Source: Siniperca chuatsi (Eukaryota; Chordata; Actinopteri; Centrarchiformes; Sinipercidae). From it: 64,000 bases of DNA. The stretch spans positions 6,234,501 through 6,298,500 of the forward strand of contig NC_058063.1 in the NCBI RefSeq assembly GCF_020085105.1, read 5' to 3'. Both the position numbers and the translations under genes were made by a program. The notes below the pieces were generated by a model. The model was not told where the DNA came from and searched no databases. It was given only the letters and a program-made list of their open reading frames with translations. Below, in pieces: positions 60,927 through 64,000 of this stretch (position 1 is the stretch's first letter; each line of letters begins with the position of its first letter).

Positions 60927-62422
60927 TCAGTTCCACTCTGAACCACTCTGAGTCTTTCTGCTGGCAGCATAAATAACATGAGTTTCCACTTCTCTCTCTG
61001 ATGCAGGCCTCCTGTTTCTTATTGATGTTGAATACAAACTCAGTGCTGCATCTTTCAGGTCATCAGAGTCCAGATTCTGTAAAGAGTCCACACAGTTACA
61101 CACGTCAAATAGCTGAGTTTGTGAGAAAACTAAATCACAACTTGACATGATTATACCACCTTTTAAAGTATTAAAACAAATAATAGTAAACCTGATTCAC
61201 CTCACGCTGTTGTGGATTCTGTTCTTTGTTGGCAGCTGAATGACAGAGACAATACATCGAATCAGGTGACAAACATGACATTTTGTATTTTTACAACATA
61301 TTGACACAACTTTAGAGAAGATATGACCCCCAACTTACGAACCAAATGCAAGATACAAACAGCAGTTTTCAATAAGTACCTGTCTGAAGTTTCCTGATTC
61401 CAACAACCAGACCAATGATGACCATTACAAGGAAAGCAGTCAGACCGCCCAGGATCACACTCTTCAGCTTTGCTATTCCATCAGACTCTTCTACAAGAAA
61501 GATCATTATATTAGACTCTGTTTTTCCTTTAGAGACTTGAGACCTGGCTACAATTAAAATGGACCAAACTGAACTTAGCAAAACTGTTTTACCTTCAAAC
61601 ATTTAATAATCTGCACAATGAAAAAAATCTTTGTGAAAATCTTACTTTTACACTTGCTGTCCACGTCATCATGTGGCTCATCGCTGCCTTTTGATCAAAT
61701 GAAGATAAATTTAGTCTTGATTTTTAAATTTACAGATTTACATCAAAATGATAAAACGCATATATATTGTTTTAAGACAAATATCAAAATCTTTTTTGCA
61801 ATTTACGCAGAAAAATAATGGGAATCAAAAGACAGAAAATACTTTACAATCCTCTTACCTTTAATGTTTAAATGTATTACACTGAAAATTGGACGAGCAT
61901 TTGCATAAAATCCACAGAAATACAGTCCAGAGTCAGATAAATCCACTTGTTTGATTTTGAGAAAGAGAGTAGAGATGTTAGATCTCATTTCAAATTTTCC
62001 ATTTTGATATCCATCACAGGCTGAAGCATTGCTGTTAAACCTGACCATAACAGAGATACAGCTGATCTTGGTTCTCTGGACAAGTCTGAACCAGAATGTT
62101 ACAGTGTCATATTTGGAAATGTTGGAGCACAGCAGTGTGACTTCTTCACCAGACTGGACCTCCACAGTCTGAGACTCAGAAGCTGAGACAGAGATCCAGC
62201 CTGAAACAAACAGCAGACCACAAGAGACTTACTTGTTGTAAAGTAACATGGCGGTAAACAATATCTCTCAATAAAAGTTAGTAAGTGAGTAATAAATAAA
62301 TAAGTTTTACAGCGGCTTAAACATACAATAATAAACTTAGCAATGAAGTTGAGAATAATTCAATGGCAGTACTTACTGAGGCTGCAGAGAATGAAAGCTG
62401 TTATCAAGGTAAAGTTCATCAT
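60927..62422 (-). CDS. Gene L: V-set receptor without ITIM, 241 aa
   Basis: Exons: 62377-62422, 61859-62200, 61646-61687, 61380-61490, 61201-61235, 60927-61076, all open with standard donors. V subtype 2 with Cys40, Trp52, Cys63, Cys77 and the F-strand Cys; strand end [29 protein letters not shown]. Linker [12 protein letters not shown]. The tail starts [15 protein letters not shown], with Asp in place of ITIM Tyr201, and ends [17 protein letters not shown], nearly as in J. No charged TM residue. It may be a decoy or adhesion form, or may signal by another route. V exon closest to K; tail closest to J. Confidence 0.88.
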
Positions 62423-62868
62423 TATGCGTGTGACTGAAGCTCTGCAATGTCCGTAACTGAAGTCTGCCCCAGGAAGGGTGCTCTCAATGCAGAGAGGCGG
62501 GGTGTTTTTTGTTGCTTATCTTGTTCCTCAAACTGACTACATAAAAGCTTTCAGGAATATGAGTGCTGACGTAAACATTTAGCCTCATGAAGTACGAGAC
62601 AAAGTTATTTTTCTGAAAATGTAATGCTGTAGAGTCTTTGACTGAATAACAGCAAGATACTCCATTTGAGATAAACGTTAACATGTTAATGCCTGACAGT
62701 ATTTCGATATTTCCTACTGATGGGAATGTGTGCTATAGGTAAGCCAGGAGGAAATATTGGAAGCAAAGTCCACCTGTGGCCCTGAAACTAGCTGCCACAC
62801 ATTGTGCTGTGATTTAACAAGGAACCTGTGGTGTCCCATTGTCATGCTTTCTTAGTGGATGCTGCTCT

Positions 62869-63480
62869 CTACGAATGCTGTTTGGATGCTGATATCAGGG
62901 GAATGTGGTGACCTGAATGTTCCTGGAAACATTTGTGGATGATTCTTGCACTATTACAGTGACCACGACATTGTTGAAAGTAGCCTGCTTCTTTGGGGGC
63001 CATGATGGCCATGGATGGATAAACCTGGCCCACTATGATGTTAAGGTATACTCTGATATCACGGTGTCGATCCACTGCAGATGACTTAAGTGGCCACAAG
63101 AGGTACCCTGTGAAGACATCCGCTGTTATACCCCATACAGGCAATACTGAGACAAATTGTGTATTCTGAAATTGGTGACTTCACCCCAAATGTTATTGAG
63201 GTATTTATTGTTGTTCTGTGGATTGGTGATTATTTGTTATTGCCCATCCATTACACATATCCTACAATCATCCTCCAAGGCCCAGCTCCTGACACATGTT
63301 GTTAAAGTGTTCATTCACTGTGTACTTTTTTAAAATTGTCAAAATGCAACTTTATAGTCTTCTTGGTGAATCCACCCACCTGACACCCACAACCAGGCCT
63401 CTCTGAATTTATGTTAGATCATGCTTTAAGCCCATTCATGGCAATCTCTCAACAGTACAGATGCTTTATGCCAAGTGAAT
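62869..63480 (-). repeat. Repeat R2, inverted partner
   Basis: 63085-63480 is the reverse complement of 58440-58855; 62990-63120 is the reverse complement of 40830-40962. An open frame on the minus strand (62869-63144) has transposase-like wording but no motif I can assign. Confidence 0.6.
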
Positions 63481-63639
63481 GATTAAACTCAGAAATGGCT
63501 TCATTAACTGATTTCGCTACATTTTTGTTTTAATCTGTTATTTTTTTCAACTTTATTGCTGAAACATCATTAAATGACGTCTGGTTGATTTGATTTAAAA
63601 GCCAGAATTGTTCAAATCAACTCAATCAGAAGATTTTGA

Positions 63640-64000
63640 CTATGGCAACGGGCTGCGCGTGCAGATGCTGCGGCCTGTAGCTCCTTCAAACTCTGCTAGC
63701 TACATTCTTGATTTTCATCATGCATCGGTTATATTGTTGAAACACGTATTACCTATGACAGTAATATATCATTGTTGTCATCGGAAAAGGAAGCCAGGGT
63801 TTGGATTAAAAAGCAGCAGACCTTGAGCCAGATCAACCGGACCAGGCAGGCACCACGGCGGCGGAGGAGAGGAAAGACAGCAGGGATAGGAGCCATGCTG
63901 GCCCAGCTTGGACTTAATGCCGCTCCTGGCTAATGTCCGGTCTGGACAAAATTTGACTCAGGCTGGCCAAGCAACGGGAATCAGAGACTGTTGTGCCCAC
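63640..64000 (+). mobile_element. 5' part of an L2/CR1-group LINE, cut by the window edge
   Basis: From about 63870 the plus strand reads a basic RRRRRGKTAGI stretch and then, in another frame, LANVRSGQNLTQAGQATGIR, the start of the LINE endonuclease domain as in the fragment at 24340. The element may continue past the window. Confidence 0.55.

Noticed and set aside
1910-62422. Calling the genes NITRs
   Set aside because: The V domains lack a J-like FGxG motif and an I-type second domain, so the name cannot be supported from sequence; only the general layout is shared.
1910-62422. Second tail tyrosine (YAATR, YAASR) as an ITIM or ITSM
   Set aside because: Position +3 is Thr or Ser, not Ile/Val/Leu, and there is no Thr at -2, so it fails both consensus patterns.
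1-64000. tRNA, rRNA or CRISPR features
   Set aside because: No cloverleaf, rRNA-like or regularly spaced direct repeats were seen; periodic similarity is explained by the tandem gene units and microsatellites.

Overview
The window looks like nuclear DNA from a teleost fish. The evidence is spliced GT-AG genes, teleost-type L2/CR1-group LINE ends, an IS630/Tc1-type transposon, a Penelope-like GIY-YIG fragment and LTR fossils. The percomorph flavour of the repeats is an inference.

The backbone is a tandem array of small immunoglobulin-superfamily receptor genes, all on the minus strand. I call the copies A to L. The shared plan is six exons: signal peptide, one V-set domain, a 14-residue stalk, a transmembrane segment, a 12-residue linker and a cytoplasmic tail. 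The first four internal boundaries are phase 1 and the last is phase 0. By my reading A, D, G, H, I, J, K and L have open, splice-compatible exon sets (218-241 residues). B and C are two truncated copies fused by a deletion, C also carries a nonsense codon, E is a pseudogene and F is a 3' relic. Array half 1 (A-E, 1-20.6 kb) and half 2 (G-L, 26-62.4 kb) use two different V subtypes.

Tails fall into classes. A, B, D, G, H, I and K keep an ITIM-type motif (LNYAAL, LNYAAV or LNYTAV). F, J and L carry LKDAAL, in which the ITIM tyrosine is aspartate. J joins an H-like V half to an L-like tail half, I has had its tail end replaced by recombination, and G has lost both extra V-domain cysteines together. 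The locus therefore looks like a receptor family diversifying by duplication, unequal exchange and exon reassortment.

Just 3' of most copies lies a conserved module of about 150-200 bp with RUNX-like (ACCACA) and ETS/PU.1-like (TTCCTGT) sites and, in half 1, a plus-strand TATA-like site. It is the best candidate for a repeated regulatory element.

Intergenic DNA holds: L2-like LINE pieces at 5.0-6.0, 10.9-14.0 (split by the transposon), 18.0-18.7, 24.4-24.7, 29.2-29.9, 49.9-50.9 and 63.8-64.0 kb; a seemingly whole IS630-like transposon with a three-exon transposase at 11.1-13.5 kb; LTR fossils at 30.2-30.8, 39.0-40.8, 45.7-46.2 and 54.3-56.7 kb; Penelope-like fragments at 47.8 and 58.9 kb; and duplicated blocks that document how the array grew. 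No RNA genes or CRISPR arrays were seen.
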